Numbered from the stretch's first letter, positions 8,491 to 19,642 are shown. The stretch: DNA of 64,000 nucleotides from an uncultured Eubacteriales bacterium (GCA_902765735.1 CACXBB010000002.1:1-64000); one strand, 5' to 3'. Numbers and translations are program-made. Notes: generated by a model from the sequence alone, not told the origin.

Positions 8491-9372
8491 TCAATAGCGG
8501 TTCAGTATGCTCCGCACAGCGCCCAGATACCCGCCGCCGAACAGGTTGAGGTGGTTTAGCAGGTGGTAGAGGTTGTACAGGTCGCGGCGTCGGGCGTATC
8601 CCGGCTGGAGGGGGCGGGCCTCCCGGTAGGCGTCGTAGAAGCGGGGATGGAAGCCGCCGAAGAGCTCCGTCATGGCGAGGGAGGATGCGAAGCCGTGGCC
8701 CGGCAGCGCCAGCGCGTCGCCGATCAATGCCCGCATTTTGACGAGGTAGTCCCGCATCAGCCCGCCGGCGCGGTAGGCCAGCTCGCTGTAGGCGTCCGGG
8801 TCCTCATACATGTCCTCGAAGAGGGCAGTGGTGGGCATCATCTCGCTGATGATGTTCAGCGGGGACTGTATGTCGCAGAAGGACACAGGCAGCTTCCCCT
8901 TCGTCTGATCGAGGAAGTACTCCACGTAGGCGAGCTGATCCTTGCCGATCTCGGTGGTGTGGATCGGGGCGGGGTCGTAGGCCAGGGCCTCTTCAATGCT
9001 CTCAAACTGATCGGAGACCGCCGGGGCCTGGCCGTCGAGCCAGATGTATTTGGACCCGAAGGCCGCCGCGCCGATGCCGATGCCGTACCAGGGCTCCAGG
9101 TAGTTGGCCATGTCGGCGGCATAATCCATGCTCTGCTGGAGCGCGCCGAGCTGGAGCCGCAGGGACAGCTCCCGGTCCCGGCACTCCCAGCCGTAGACCT
9201 CCGCCACGCGGAAGCGCCGGTACACCAGCACGCCGGAGTCCGCCGCCATGAAGCGGCGGACCTTTTCGTCCTGACGGGCAGCGTATTCCGCGTAGCGGTC
9301 GAAGTCGAAGGCCTCCGGGGCGACACCGGTGACCGCCGTGCTCTGGGAATCCCGAAGCGATGTGTCAAACAT
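8491..9372 (-). pseudogene. Chimeric ORF: UroD-family N-terminal part joined to fructosamine-kinase C-terminus
   Basis: 293 codons, open throughout, with GGGAGG 10 bases before the ATG. Residues 1 to about 230 match the first two thirds of UroD-superfamily proteins (YVEYFLDQTKGKLPVSFCDIQ; LALPGHGFASS). From about residue 231 the sequence changes abruptly to the C-terminal signature of fructosamine-3-kinase: LAMTELFGGFHPRFYDAYRE, then RRDLYNLYHLLNH and LFGGGYLG. The UroD part lacks its C-terminal metal/substrate half and the kinase part lacks its whole ATP-binding lobe, so neither activity is expected. The join lies near 8676-8690. It follows dctM with a 6-base gap. Either a real deletion fusion or an assembly join. 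Confidence 0.8.
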
Positions 9373-9378
9373 AGCGCA

Positions 9379-10686
9379 TCAACCTCCCGCCTTCAGGGGC
9401 ATGACGATGTTCGGCAGGGTCATGGTGAACGCCGGCCAGTAGGTGACGATGGCCAGCACCACCAGCATGACGATGAAGAAGGGGATCAGCGTCTTGCCCA
9501 GGCGCTCGATGGGCACCTTGGAGATGGCCGAGCCGATGAACAGCGTCGAGCCCACGGGCGGCGTGACCAGGCCGATGCCCAGGTTCAGTATCATGATGCA
9601 GCCGAACTGCACCGGATCCACGCCGATCTGCTGGGCGATGGGCAGCAGTATGGGCGTCAGCAGCAGTATGTTGCAGCTCATGTCCATCATCGTGCCGAAG
9701 ATCAGCATGATGGCGTTCATCAGAAGCAGTATCAGGAACTTGTTGGTGGTGACGCTGAGTATGGCCGTGGCGATGATCTTCGGCACCTTTAAGTAGGTCA
9801 GGCACCAAGAGAACGCCGCCGAGGTGGAGATCAGTATCAGCACGATGGCCAGGGTGTTCAGCGCGCGCTCCAGCACCTGCCAGAAGTCCTTGAAGGTCAG
9901 CCTGCGGTAGATGAACGCACCGCAGAATATGGCCCACACCACGGCGATGGCGGCGGACTCGGTGGCGGTGAACACGCCGGCCACCACGCCGACCACCACG
10001 ATCAGCACGGTCATCAGGCCCCAGAAGGCGCTGATGAAGGATTTCAGAAAGCGCTTGAGGTTGAAGGCGTCGCCCTTGGGATACTGGCGCTTGACGGAGA
10101 TGTAGTAGCTGTAGATCATCAGCGCGACGCCCAGCAGTATGCCCGGCGCGTAGCCCGCGATGAACAGCCGCCCTATGGACACGCTGCCCGCCACGGTGGC
10201 GTAGATGACCATGTTGTGGCTGGGTGGGATCAGTATGCCCTGCACCGAGGAGGTCATGGTGACGTTGGCGGAGAAGTCGTCGTCGTAGCCCTGCTCCACC
10301 ATCATCGGGATGAGGATGGTGCCCAGGGAGGCGCAGTCCGCCGCGGAGGAGCCGGAGATGCCGCCGAAGAACATCGAGGCCACGATGTTCACCATGGACA
10401 GGCCGCCGCGCATCCAGCCGACGATGGCGTCGGACAGCTCGATCAGCTTGTCCGAGATGCCGCCCGCGCCCATCAGCTCGCCGGCCAGTATGAAGAACGG
10501 CACCGCCATCAGCGAGAAGCTGAACACGCCCTTGACCATGAGCTGCACGACCTGCTGGAGGTTGAGCTTCATGTACATCATGCCGATCACGGCGGCGATG
10601 CCGATGGCGTAGGCGATGGGGAAGCTCAGTATGATAAACACGAAGAACAGTACGATCAGTATGGCGATTGCGATCGTGGTATTCAC
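9379..10686 (-). CDS. dctM: TRAP transporter large permease (DctM)
   Basis: 435 residues, hydrophobic throughout. Family motifs include PFFILAGELM near residue 62, GGISGSSAADCASLGTILIP near 105, IPPSHNMVIYA and the C-terminal LNLGIGLVTPPVGSTLF. It is the cation-coupled translocation subunit of a tripartite transporter for organic acids such as uronates or dicarboxylates. Its ATG overlaps the stop of the dctQ remnant (ATGA), as in intact TRAP operons. The periplasmic-type binding protein DctP is not in the window, and dctQ is truncated, so the transporter is probably not functional from this locus alone. Confidence 0.93.
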   Translation of the reverse strand: MNTTIAIAILIVLFFVFIILSFPIAYAIGIAAVIGMMYMKLNLQQVVQLMVKGVFSFSLMAVPFFILAGELMGAGGISDKLIELSDAIVGWMRGGLSMVNIVASMFFGGISGSSAADCASLGTILIPMMVEQGYDDDFSANVTMTSSVQGILIPPSHNMVIYATVAGSVSIGRLFIAGYAPGILLGVALMIYSYYISVKRQYPKGDAFNLKRFLKSFISAFWGLMTVLIVVVGVVAGVFTATESAAIAVVWAIFCGAFIYRRLTFKDFWQVLERALNTLAIVLILISTSAAFSWCLTYLKVPKIIATAILSVTTNKFLILLLMNAIMLIFGTMMDMSCNILLLTPILLPIAQQIGVDPVQFGCIMILNLGIGLVTPPVGSTLFIGSAISKVPIERLGKTLIPFFIVMLVVLAIVTYWPAFTMTLPNIVMPLKAGG

Positions 10687-10919
10687 GCCTTCTCCACCTC
10701 CTCCGATTCCAGCTTGCCCTCGTCGGGGTTGATCTTATAGTCATAATAACCCACAACCGGCTTATTCGTCAGTTTGAGTATGAACAGTATGAACCGCTCG
10801 CTCTGCATCAGTAGCATGCACACGCCGGCCACCGGCACCGCGGCGTACAGCCAGGATTTGGCGATGGGGATGCCCGACAAGACGCTCTTCGACATCAGCA
10901 CCGTGAAGCCGTAACAAAA
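10683..10919 (-). pseudogene. dctQ: TRAP small permease (DctQ), 5'-truncated
   Basis: Only the C-terminal half of the usual ~160-residue protein is present. In-frame homology begins around 10919 (FCYGFTVLMSKSVLSG) and runs through the last membrane segment WLYAAVPVAGVCMLLMQ to the stop overlapping dctM. Upstream there is no room for the missing two helices, because the ribosome binding site of the opposite-strand UroD gene begins at about 10924. An internal GTG at 10901 could start a 72-residue fragment, but the gene is best read as broken. Confidence 0.75.
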
Positions 10920-10942
10920 CGACGGACGGAGGAAAATAGAAA

Positions 10943-11992
10943 ATGAACAAAATACCCTATGACATCACCTTCCACCCCTCCTGGTGGCACAAAAACGCCG
11001 GCATCGACTTTTCACAGCCGTTCTTTGACGACTACAAATACCGCATGGAGTGCGACGTGCGCATGCGCCGGGCGCTCTACGACCACTTCGGCGCCTACGG
11101 CATCGGCGAGAAGGACCCGCAGCCCCGGCCCCTGATGGGCACGGACCTGCTGGCGGCGGGCTATCTGTACTCGGAGCTGATGGGCTGTAAGATCGTCTAC
11201 CAGCCGGACAACTCCCCCCAGGTGGTCTGCCGGGACCTCGGGGCCGACGACCTGGACGAGGTTCAGGTGCCGGACCTGGATCACGATCCCGTGTGGGCGC
11301 GGACCCAGCGGCAGATCGACGGCCTGCTTCGGGACTACGGCCGGGTGGAGACCTACATCAACCTCCAGGGCATCCAGAACATCGCGCTGGACCTGATGGG
11401 GCAGGAGCTCTACATGGCCTATTACACCGATCCTGACGAGGTCACGGCGCTGCTTGAAAAGATCACCGACATGTCCATCGAGATCGGCCGGCGCTTCTAC
11501 GCGCTGAGCAGCGACATCTCCGGCGGCGTCACGGGCATCGTGCGCCAGGTGATGCCGGAGAACTACCTCACCTCCAACTGCTCCGTGGAGATGGTCTCCA
11601 ACGCCTGCTACGAGGAGTTCCTGCTGCCCCACGACCTGCGGCTGGCGGCGGCATTCCCGTGTTTCGGCATCCACCACTGCGGCAAGAGCATGGAGCACGT
11701 GTGCGAGGGCTACGCGAAGGTGAAGAACCTGGCCTTCCCCGAGGTGGGCGCGGGCTCGAACATCGCCTATGTGCGTGAGCACCTGCCCGAGACCTGGCTG
11801 AACCTGCGCTACAGCGCCGTGAACATCCAGAAGGAGACGCCGGAGCAGATCCACGAAAACGTGGCGCGGATGCTCCGCGAGGGCAAGGCCGATCAGGGGA
11901 AGATCTCCATCTCCTGCGTCGGCATGGACGTCAACACCCCGGAGGAGAGCATACTCGCCTTCCTCGACGCCTGCAAAAGGGCCAACGGGTGA
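10943..11992 (+). CDS. Uroporphyrinogen decarboxylase superfamily protein (methyltransferase-like)
   Basis: 349 residues; ACGGAGG lies about 13 bases before the ATG. It has the UroD TIM-barrel pattern and near residue 232 the segment FGIHHCGKSMEHV, whose His-x-Cys resembles the zinc ligands of corrinoid methyltransferases such as MtaA, not a porphyrin decarboxylase. Such stand-alone members occur widely in anaerobes and mostly lack known substrates. The start region abuts truncated dctQ, so its original promoter may have been lost. A strong terminator follows at 12007. Confidence 0.82.
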   Translation: MNKIPYDITFHPSWWHKNAGIDFSQPFFDDYKYRMECDVRMRRALYDHFGAYGIGEKDPQPRPLMGTDLLAAGYLYSELMGCKIVYQPDNSPQVVCRDLGADDLDEVQVPDLDHDPVWARTQRQIDGLLRDYGRVETYINLQGIQNIALDLMGQELYMAYYTDPDEVTALLEKITDMSIEIGRRFYALSSDISGGVTGIVRQVMPENYLTSNCSVEMVSNACYEEFLLPHDLRLAAAFPCFGIHHCGKSMEHVCEGYAKVKNLAFPEVGAGSNIAYVREHLPETWLNLRYSAVNIQKETPEQIHENVARMLREGKADQGKISISCVGMDVNTPEESILAFLDACKRANG

Positions 11993-12006
11993 GATTCCCG
12001 ATATAT

Positions 12007-12046
12007 AAAAGGCAGATGCGCCATCGAAGCGGCGCATCTGCCTTTT
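12007..12046. terminator. Bidirectional intrinsic terminator
   Basis: The long stem AAAAGGCAGATGCGCC / GGCGCATCTGCCTTTT with a short loop separates the UroD gene (+) from the purine permease (-). A- and T-tracts flank it on both sides. Confidence 0.9.
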
Positions 12047-12055
12047 GTGTTGCGT

Positions 12056-12838
12056 TCAAGCCACGACGCTCAACAGTATCTTGATGATGAACAGCGCGGC
12101 GACCACCAGTATGGCGGGCTGCAGGTCCTTGAAGCGGCGGGTGATGATCTTGGTGAACACGTAGAACAGCACGCCGAACATGATGCCGTCGGAGATGGAG
12201 GAGGCGCACACCATGATGATCATCGTCATGAAGGCGGGGATGCTCTCGGCGTAGTCGTCGTAGTCGATCTCGCGAATGGGGTTGATCATCATGAGCCCCA
12301 CGATCACCAGCGCCGGGGCGGTGGCCGCGCTGGGGATGGATCCGAACAGCGGCTCCAGGAACAGCGCCGCCAGGAACAGCACCGCGGTGGTCACGGCGGT
12401 CAGGCCGGTGCGCCCGCCTTCCGCCACGCCGGAGGCGCTCTCGACGAAGGTGGTGATGGTGGAGGTGCCCAGCATCGCGCCGGCGGTGGTGCCCACGGCG
12501 TCCGCCAGCAGCGCCTGCTTGCAGTTGGGGATGGTGCCGTCCTCCTTGGTGATGCCGGACTTTCCCGCGCAGGCGATCAGCGTACCCACGGTGTCGAACA
12601 TGTCCACGAACAGGAACGTGAACACCACCACGCAGAAGTCGAATATCGACCGGCCGCTGGAGAAGATCTCGCCGAAGGCGAAGTTGCAGAAGTACGGGGA
12701 GGTGGGCAGGTAGGAGCCCCCGGCGTAGTGGGCCACGCCGAAGGGGATGCCCATGAGGGTCGTGAGCACGATGCCGATGAGCAGCGCGCCCCGGACCTTG
12801 AAGATCAACAGCGCGCCGGTGATCAGTATGCCGATCAT
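12056..12838 (-). CDS. NCS2 purine permease, C-terminal part (split gene)
   Basis: 260 residues starting at the ATG at 12838, which overlaps the stop of the N-terminal part as ATGA. VDMFDTVGTLIACAGKSGI, GAMLGTSTITTFVESASG and GLTAVTTAVLF are core motifs of AzgA/PbuG-type hypoxanthine-guanine permeases. Joined to the upstream fragment it gives about 437 residues, the normal family length, so one base has been lost or gained near 12838. Coupled reinitiation at ATGA might still supply both halves. Confidence 0.85.
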   Translation of the reverse strand: MIGILITGALLIFKVRGALLIGIVLTTLMGIPFGVAHYAGGSYLPTSPYFCNFAFGEIFSSGRSIFDFCVVVFTFLFVDMFDTVGTLIACAGKSGITKEDGTIPNCKQALLADAVGTTAGAMLGTSTITTFVESASGVAEGGRTGLTAVTTAVLFLAALFLEPLFGSIPSAATAPALVIVGLMMINPIREIDYDDYAESIPAFMTMIIMVCASSISDGIMFGVLFYVFTKIITRRFKDLQPAILVVAALFIIKILLSVVA

Positions 12839-13368
12839 GGCACGCCCGCGTCGGCCCGGAACCAGTGGGCGCTCAGCGCGGAGATGGTGCCCTCCGGGTC
12901 GGCGATGATGATGCCGGCGTTCTTTAACCCGATGTAGGCGATGAACAGCCCGATGCCCGCGCCGATGGCCTTCTTGAGCCCCACCGGGATGCTGTTCACG
13001 ATGGCCTCCCGGATATTGCAGAAGGTGAGCAGTATGAAGATGATGCCTTCCACGAATATGGCCGACAGCGCCCACTGCCAGGAGTAGCCCATGCTCAGGC
13101 ACACCGTGTAGGCGAAAAAGGCATTGAGCCCCATGCCCGCCGAGAGGCTGAAGGGCAGGTTGGCCACCAGGCCCATGACCAGCGTCGCGATAGCGGAGGC
13201 GATGGCCGTCACGGCGAACACCTTGCCGAACGCCATGCCCGAGGCGGACAGTATGCCGGGGTTGACGGCCAGTATGTAGGCCATCGTGGCGAAGGTGGTC
13301 ACGCCGGCGACCAGCTCGGTCTTGACGTCCGTGCCGCGTTCCCTGAGGTGAAAGAATCTCTCCAACAT
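12835..13368 (-). CDS. NCS2 purine permease, N-terminal part (split gene)
   Basis: 177 residues from the ATG at 13368, chosen because AAAGGAT lies 8 bases upstream. MLERFFHLRERGTDVKTE and AGVTTFATMAYILAVNP followed by SAGMGLNAFFAYTV are the classic AzgA/PbuG N-terminus. Translation runs into a TGA at 12835-12837 just where the next membrane segment (IGILITGALLIF) continues in another frame. It lies 54 bases downstream of the MATE gene on the same strand and may share its transcript. Likely role: proton-coupled uptake of purine bases. Confidence 0.85.
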   Translation of the reverse strand: MLERFFHLRERGTDVKTELVAGVTTFATMAYILAVNPGILSASGMAFGKVFAVTAIASAIATLVMGLVANLPFSLSAGMGLNAFFAYTVCLSMGYSWQWALSAIFVEGIIFILLTFCNIREAIVNSIPVGLKKAIGAGIGLFIAYIGLKNAGIIIADPEGTISALSAHWFRADAGVP

Positions 13369-13422
13369 GGCAAGCCCATCCTTTCTCGTTCGATGCTCCT
13401 GTTGTTTCACAACATTATCCGC

Positions 13423-14781
13423 TTATGCGTTTCCTTCCTTCCACTTGCCGGACAGGTAGAACACCCCGCCGATGATCAACGGCATGAATCCCGCCAGGGC
13501 GTCGCCCATCCAGAAGCCGAAGCAGTCAAGCCGCATCGCAAAGCCCAACAGCGCGTCCAGGCCGATGCGGGCGATGACGCCGTCGATGATGGCCACGGCC
13601 AGGTTGAGGCCCGAGCGCCCGGAGCCGTTGATCAGCGAAAACGCGCCGCTTCGGGTGGCGGCCCCGTAGAAGCCCAGTATGATGGGCACGGTGAGCACCG
13701 AGGCCACGGACAGGAGCGCCTGATCCGGCGTGAAGATGCCGTACACCGCGTCCGGGCACACGATCATGACGATGTGCAGCACGACGCACAGCGCGATGCC
13801 CACCGCCAGTACAGTGCCCAGCGTGTGGTTGACCCTGTCGTACTTGCGCGCGCCGAGGTTCTGGCCCACCATGGTGCTCCCGGCGGTGGTGAAAGACATG
13901 GTGATCACGTTGACCATGATGTTGACCTTGTTGTAGATGCCGGCCAGGGCGGAGTAGGTCACGTCGAACAGGTTGATCCACGCCATCAGTATGATCTTGG
14001 AGAAGCTGACGGCGGCGGACTGTATCGCCATGGGGATGCCCAGGGCCAGCAGGCGTTTGAAGGCGGGGCTGTCGATGCGGAAGCTGGCGGGTTTGAAGTC
14101 GAAGCCGAAGCTGTCGCGGTGGCCGTAGAGGTAGACGATCGAGGCGATGAAGCTCACGCCCTGGCCGATGACGGTGGCCAGCGCCGCGCCGAACACCTCC
14201 ATGCCCAGGTACTTCACGAACAACACGTCCAGCACGGTGTTGAGCACCGCGGCCACGGCGATGAACACGAAGGGCCGCTTGCTGTCGCCCATGCCGCGCA
14301 GTATGGCGCTGACGATGTTGTAGCCGTAGATGAACACCAGCCCACACACGCAGGTCACCATGTAGTCCATGGTGAAGGCCTCCGCCGCGGCGGGGGTGTT
14401 GAGCCAGCGCAGCACCGAGTGGCGCAGGGCGTAGCAGACGGCGGCGATCACCACCGAGATGCCCAGCAGGAAGGTGAACATGGTGCCGATGGTCTTTTTG
14501 ATGTCGTCGTGGCGGTTCGCCCCGACGGCACGGGCGATGATGACCTGCCCGGCGGAGGAGAAGCCCATGGCCACGAAGGTCAGAAGGTGCAGTATGTCGC
14601 CGCCGATGGACACCGCCGACATGCCCGCCGGCCCGATGCAGTTGCCGACCACGATCATGTCCACGAGGTTGTAGATCGCCTGCAGCGCGTTGGAGACGAA
14701 CAGCGGGAAGGCGAAGCGGAACAGCAGGGGGACGACGGGCCCGCGGGTCATGTCGCGGATCATGGTCTTGTTGTCTGCCAT
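13423..14781 (-). CDS. MATE family multidrug/metabolite efflux transporter
   Basis: 452 residues, about twelve hydrophobic segments. LFRFAFPLFVSNALQAIYNLVD near the N-terminus and its counterpart in the second half (LLALGIPMAIQSAAVSFSK), plus GGDILHLLTFVAMGFSSAGQ and TTAGSTMVGQNLGA, identify the NorM/DinF-type MATE fold. It exports cationic compounds by Na+ or H+ antiport. Good promoter at 14818-14846; AAGGGATG precedes the ATG. Substrate unknown. Confidence 0.93.
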   Translation of the reverse strand: MADNKTMIRDMTRGPVVPLLFRFAFPLFVSNALQAIYNLVDMIVVGNCIGPAGMSAVSIGGDILHLLTFVAMGFSSAGQVIIARAVGANRHDDIKKTIGTMFTFLLGISVVIAAVCYALRHSVLRWLNTPAAAEAFTMDYMVTCVCGLVFIYGYNIVSAILRGMGDSKRPFVFIAVAAVLNTVLDVLFVKYLGMEVFGAALATVIGQGVSFIASIVYLYGHRDSFGFDFKPASFRIDSPAFKRLLALGIPMAIQSAAVSFSKIILMAWINLFDVTYSALAGIYNKVNIMVNVITMSFTTAGSTMVGQNLGARKYDRVNHTLGTVLAVGIALCVVLHIVMIVCPDAVYGIFTPDQALLSVASVLTVPIILGFYGAATRSGAFSLINGSGRSGLNLAVAIIDGVIARIGLDALLGFAMRLDCFGFWMGDALAGFMPLIIGGVFYLSGKWKEGNA

Positions 14782-14817
14782 CGGCGCTCATCCCTTTCGC
14801 GGTGCTCTTATGAATCT

Positions 14818-14846
14818 ATTTTACCACATACTGCCGCCGCGGGCAA
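14818..14846 (-). promoter_or_regulatory. Sigma-A promoter of the MATE gene
   Basis: Read on the minus strand: TTGCCC, 17 bases, TAAAAT, about 37 bases before the MATE start codon. The spacing and the -10 box match other promoters in the window. Confidence 0.7.
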
Positions 14847-14885
14847 CCGGGAAATGTATTATTGTAATTGTTTGGTTGTTCCGAG

Positions 14886-15107
14886 AAACGGGAAGTTGTC
14901 GGGCTTCGCCCGAGAGTGGAGAGTGGAGAGTGCAGAGTGGAGATAAAGAATGCCTGAGTACGAAGTGACGTGATTTCCTGTCACAAAAACACCTCTATTC
15001 GCGGGAACATTGGTCGTTATTCCCGCAATGCTATGTGCGCGGCTAACTATATCTCCACTCTCCACTCTTCACTCTCCACTCTCATACAAACTCCAATTTA
15101 CCGCCAG
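14886..15107. repeat. 222-bp dispersed repeat, copy 1
   Basis: Matches 28254-28475 over 222 bases with five substitutions and no gaps. Near the ends are inverted arrays of a 7-base unit (GAGAGTG repeated at 14913-14940; CACTCTC-type on the right at 15049-15083). Between them are hairpins GTGAC/GTCAC and GCGGGAA/TTCCCGC. It fills most of the 339-base gap between the MATE promoter and the stop of the L,D-transpeptidase gene and carries no ORF. Confidence 0.92.
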
Positions 15108-15120
15108 CACCGAACCGCTA

Positions 15121-16944
15121 CTACTGGATCACGATCACCGTCTGGCCCCGCCCGCAGTGCTCATACAGCCACTTGGCATCCGCCACCGACAGGCGGACAC
15201 AGCCGTGGGAGGCGGGGTTTCCGAGGTTGCGCTGGGAGCTCTGGCGCAGGGATTTCTCGTCCTTGCTGCCGTAGATGACGGAGTGGAACATGATGTCGTC
15301 AACGATCTTGTAGGAATACTGGGCCCAGCAGTAGAACTTCTTGAAGTAGTGCCAGCGGTTGACCGGGTGGCCCTCAAGGAAGATGCCGTGGGGCGTGGAG
15401 TCGTGCAGGCCCGTGGAGCACTTGAACGTCTGGACGAGGTCGTAGCGGTTCTCCCCGCGCAGCGCCCAGACCTCCACCACCTGGCGGCTGAGGCTGACCT
15501 CGATCCGGTAGGGATACTGCTTCGGTATGGCCGCCGTGGAGAACAGCGCGGCGGTGGTCGCCTGATCGACTTCATTCGACCGGGGCAGGCCGTTGACCTT
15601 CTGGAATTCGTGGAGCGCGCTCAGGGTGTTGTCGCCGATCTTGCCGTCGATGCCCTCCTTGTCCAGATAGAACAGCGTGTACAGCCGGCTCTGGACGCGG
15701 GCGGCGTCCATGGCGGCGTCGGCGTCGAAGGCGCGGTACTCCAGCAGGCCGTTCTGCAGGGAGGCCACCGTCTCTTTGGTGAGATGGGAGGGGCTGTCCT
15801 CCTCCTTGAGATAGTCGGATATATATGTGAGGGCCTTCTCCAGGGCGTCGCCGTAGACGCCGTCGGGCAGCTCGGTGGTGTAGCCCCCGGCCACCAGCGC
15901 CGCCTCCACGTCCCGGACGGCCAGCCCGCTGTCGCCCTTGGCGATCTCGTGGGCGGCACAGTGATCCGCCCGGGGCGCGGCGTCGGAGAACAGGGCGTCG
16001 ATGGTCCCGCGGTCGGCCGTCCCGGTGGCATCGACGCCCGCCTTCCACTGGAACATGGTCAGCGCCTCGCGGGCGTAGTCGTCGAAGGTGTCGTCCGCGG
16101 CGGCGTCCATGTAGCCCAGATCATGAAGGCGGCGCTCGACGCGCCCGACCTCGCCGTCCGTCATGCCCTCGGACACATCCCGAAGATACGACGAATACGC
16201 ATCGCTGTACAGGCAGTAGAGCGTGACGGGGGAGGCCGTGCCGGTCTTTTCCGCCGGGATGCCCTGGTCGATCAGGTGCTGCTGGAACGCCTGCACGGCG
16301 CTCGTGGTGGTCCTGCCGTACTCGCCGTCGAGGGGCTCGGACATGAAGCCGTAGCGCATGAGGCTCGTCTGGAGCCGTTCGACCTCCTCACCCTTGTCGC
16401 CCGCGGACAGTCCCTCGGGCAGGGCCGCCACCCGGTCGGAGAACAGCCTGAGCACGGTTTCGCCGTTCGCCTTGCCGGTGACGGACAGCCCGTTGAGGCG
16501 CTGAAAGACCTTCACCGCGTTTTCGGATTTCGCGCCCAGCTTGCCGTCGGCCGTCCCGCCGAGATAGCCCAGGTCGATCAGGCGCTGTTGTATGGATTTG
16601 GGGTTGATGTCCTGATCGGCGTACTGCGAAAGCAGTGTGCGGGTGGGCGTGTCCAGGCGACCCGTCATATCGAGCCCGCTCTGCCGCTGAAAGGCCCGCA
16701 GCGCGGCCTCGGTGTGCTTCCCGAGCTTGCCGTCCACGGCGTCGTCGTAGAAGCCCAGGCCGGCAAGGCACCGCTGGGCCTCGCGCACGGCGTCCTCCGA
16801 GGCGGGCGCCTCATCGGCGACGGTTTCTTCGGTGACGATGGGAGAATCCTCTTCCTCGGCGGACGTCGGGATCTCCTCGGCCGTGCCGGGCAATATCGAA
16901 AGCGCGAGCAGCGCAACAAGCATAATGAAAAAGCGTCTGGACAT
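15121..16944 (-). CDS. Secreted L,D-transpeptidase with multiple peptidoglycan-binding repeats
   Basis: 607 residues from the ATG at 16944, preferred over the GTG at 16956 because GGAGG sits 6 bases before it. A signal peptide (RRFFIMLVALLALSIL, cleavage near GTA-EE) is followed by several peptidoglycan-binding type 1 repeats of the form LGFYDDAVDGKLGKHTEAAL, LGYLGGTADGKLG and YGFMSEPLDGEYG. The C-terminal YkuD domain ends with SHGCVRLSVADAKWL, containing the catalytic Cys and His. It would make 3-3 crosslinks or attach proteins to peptidoglycan outside the membrane. Monocistronic, with an extended -10 promoter. Confidence 0.93.
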   Translation of the reverse strand: MSRRFFIMLVALLALSILPGTAEEIPTSAEEEDSPIVTEETVADEAPASEDAVREAQRCLAGLGFYDDAVDGKLGKHTEAALRAFQRQSGLDMTGRLDTPTRTLLSQYADQDINPKSIQQRLIDLGYLGGTADGKLGAKSENAVKVFQRLNGLSVTGKANGETVLRLFSDRVAALPEGLSAGDKGEEVERLQTSLMRYGFMSEPLDGEYGRTTTSAVQAFQQHLIDQGIPAEKTGTASPVTLYCLYSDAYSSYLRDVSEGMTDGEVGRVERRLHDLGYMDAAADDTFDDYAREALTMFQWKAGVDATGTADRGTIDALFSDAAPRADHCAAHEIAKGDSGLAVRDVEAALVAGGYTTELPDGVYGDALEKALTYISDYLKEEDSPSHLTKETVASLQNGLLEYRAFDADAAMDAARVQSRLYTLFYLDKEGIDGKIGDNTLSALHEFQKVNGLPRSNEVDQATTAALFSTAAIPKQYPYRIEVSLSRQVVEVWALRGENRYDLVQTFKCSTGLHDSTPHGIFLEGHPVNRWHYFKKFYCWAQYSYKIVDDIMFHSVIYGSKDEKSLRQSSQRNLGNPASHGCVRLSVADAKWLYEHCGRGQTVIVIQ

Positions 16945-16974
16945 AGCGGCCTCCACGATGGTTTTCTACTGATG

Positions 16975-16983
16975 ATTATACCA
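16975..16983 (-). promoter_or_regulatory. Extended -10 promoter of the L,D-transpeptidase gene
   Basis: On the minus strand TGGTATAAT is a TGn-extended perfect -10, about 30 bases upstream of the start codon. The -35 region (ACATAT) is poor, which suits an extended -10 promoter. Confidence 0.6.
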
Positions 16984-17063
16984 TCTGTACCATGGAAATA
17001 TGTGAAAGGAATATGTTTTAATGGCATAGGGCAAATGAAAAAATAATGACTGATGTCATAAGG

Positions 17064-17092
17064 TTGAAAAGGCAGGCTGATTCTGGTAAAAT
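17064..17092 (+). promoter_or_regulatory. Sigma-A promoter of the hybrid histidine kinase
   Basis: TTGAAA, 17 bases, TAAAAT (also TGG before the -10), 33 bases before the ATG at 17126. Confidence 0.78.
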
Positions 17093-17125
17093 AGATGCAA
17101 CAAATCACTCCCGGAGGCGCAAACC

Positions 17126-19564
<2,439 letters not shown>

Positions 19565-19573
<9 letters not shown>

Positions 19574-19627
19574 GGGCATCGCCCCTACAACCGCGTGGGT
19601 TTCGTAGGGGCGATGCCCTCATCGCCC
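19565..19627. repeat. 24-bp perfect inverted repeat with GTAGGGGCG core
   Basis: Arms 19565-19588 and 19604-19627 are perfect reverse complements with a 15-base loop, ending in GTAGGGGCGATG. The left arm contains the kinase stop codon TGA. It separates the converging kinase and Smr genes and may act as a bidirectional stem-loop. It shares the GTAGGGGCG arm with elements at 23.7, 25.9 and 47.4 kb. Confidence 0.85.
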
Positions 19628-19642
19628 GTCCCGCGTCTCACG

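Noticed and set aside
13348..14946. 532-codon plus-strand ORF opposite the MATE gene
   Set aside because: Antisense frame of a clear transporter; His/Asp/Gly-rich composition, no domain.
14913..15083. Heptamer arrays as a CRISPR array
   Set aside because: Units are only 7 bases, directly adjacent and inverted at the other end; there are no spacers and no cas genes.
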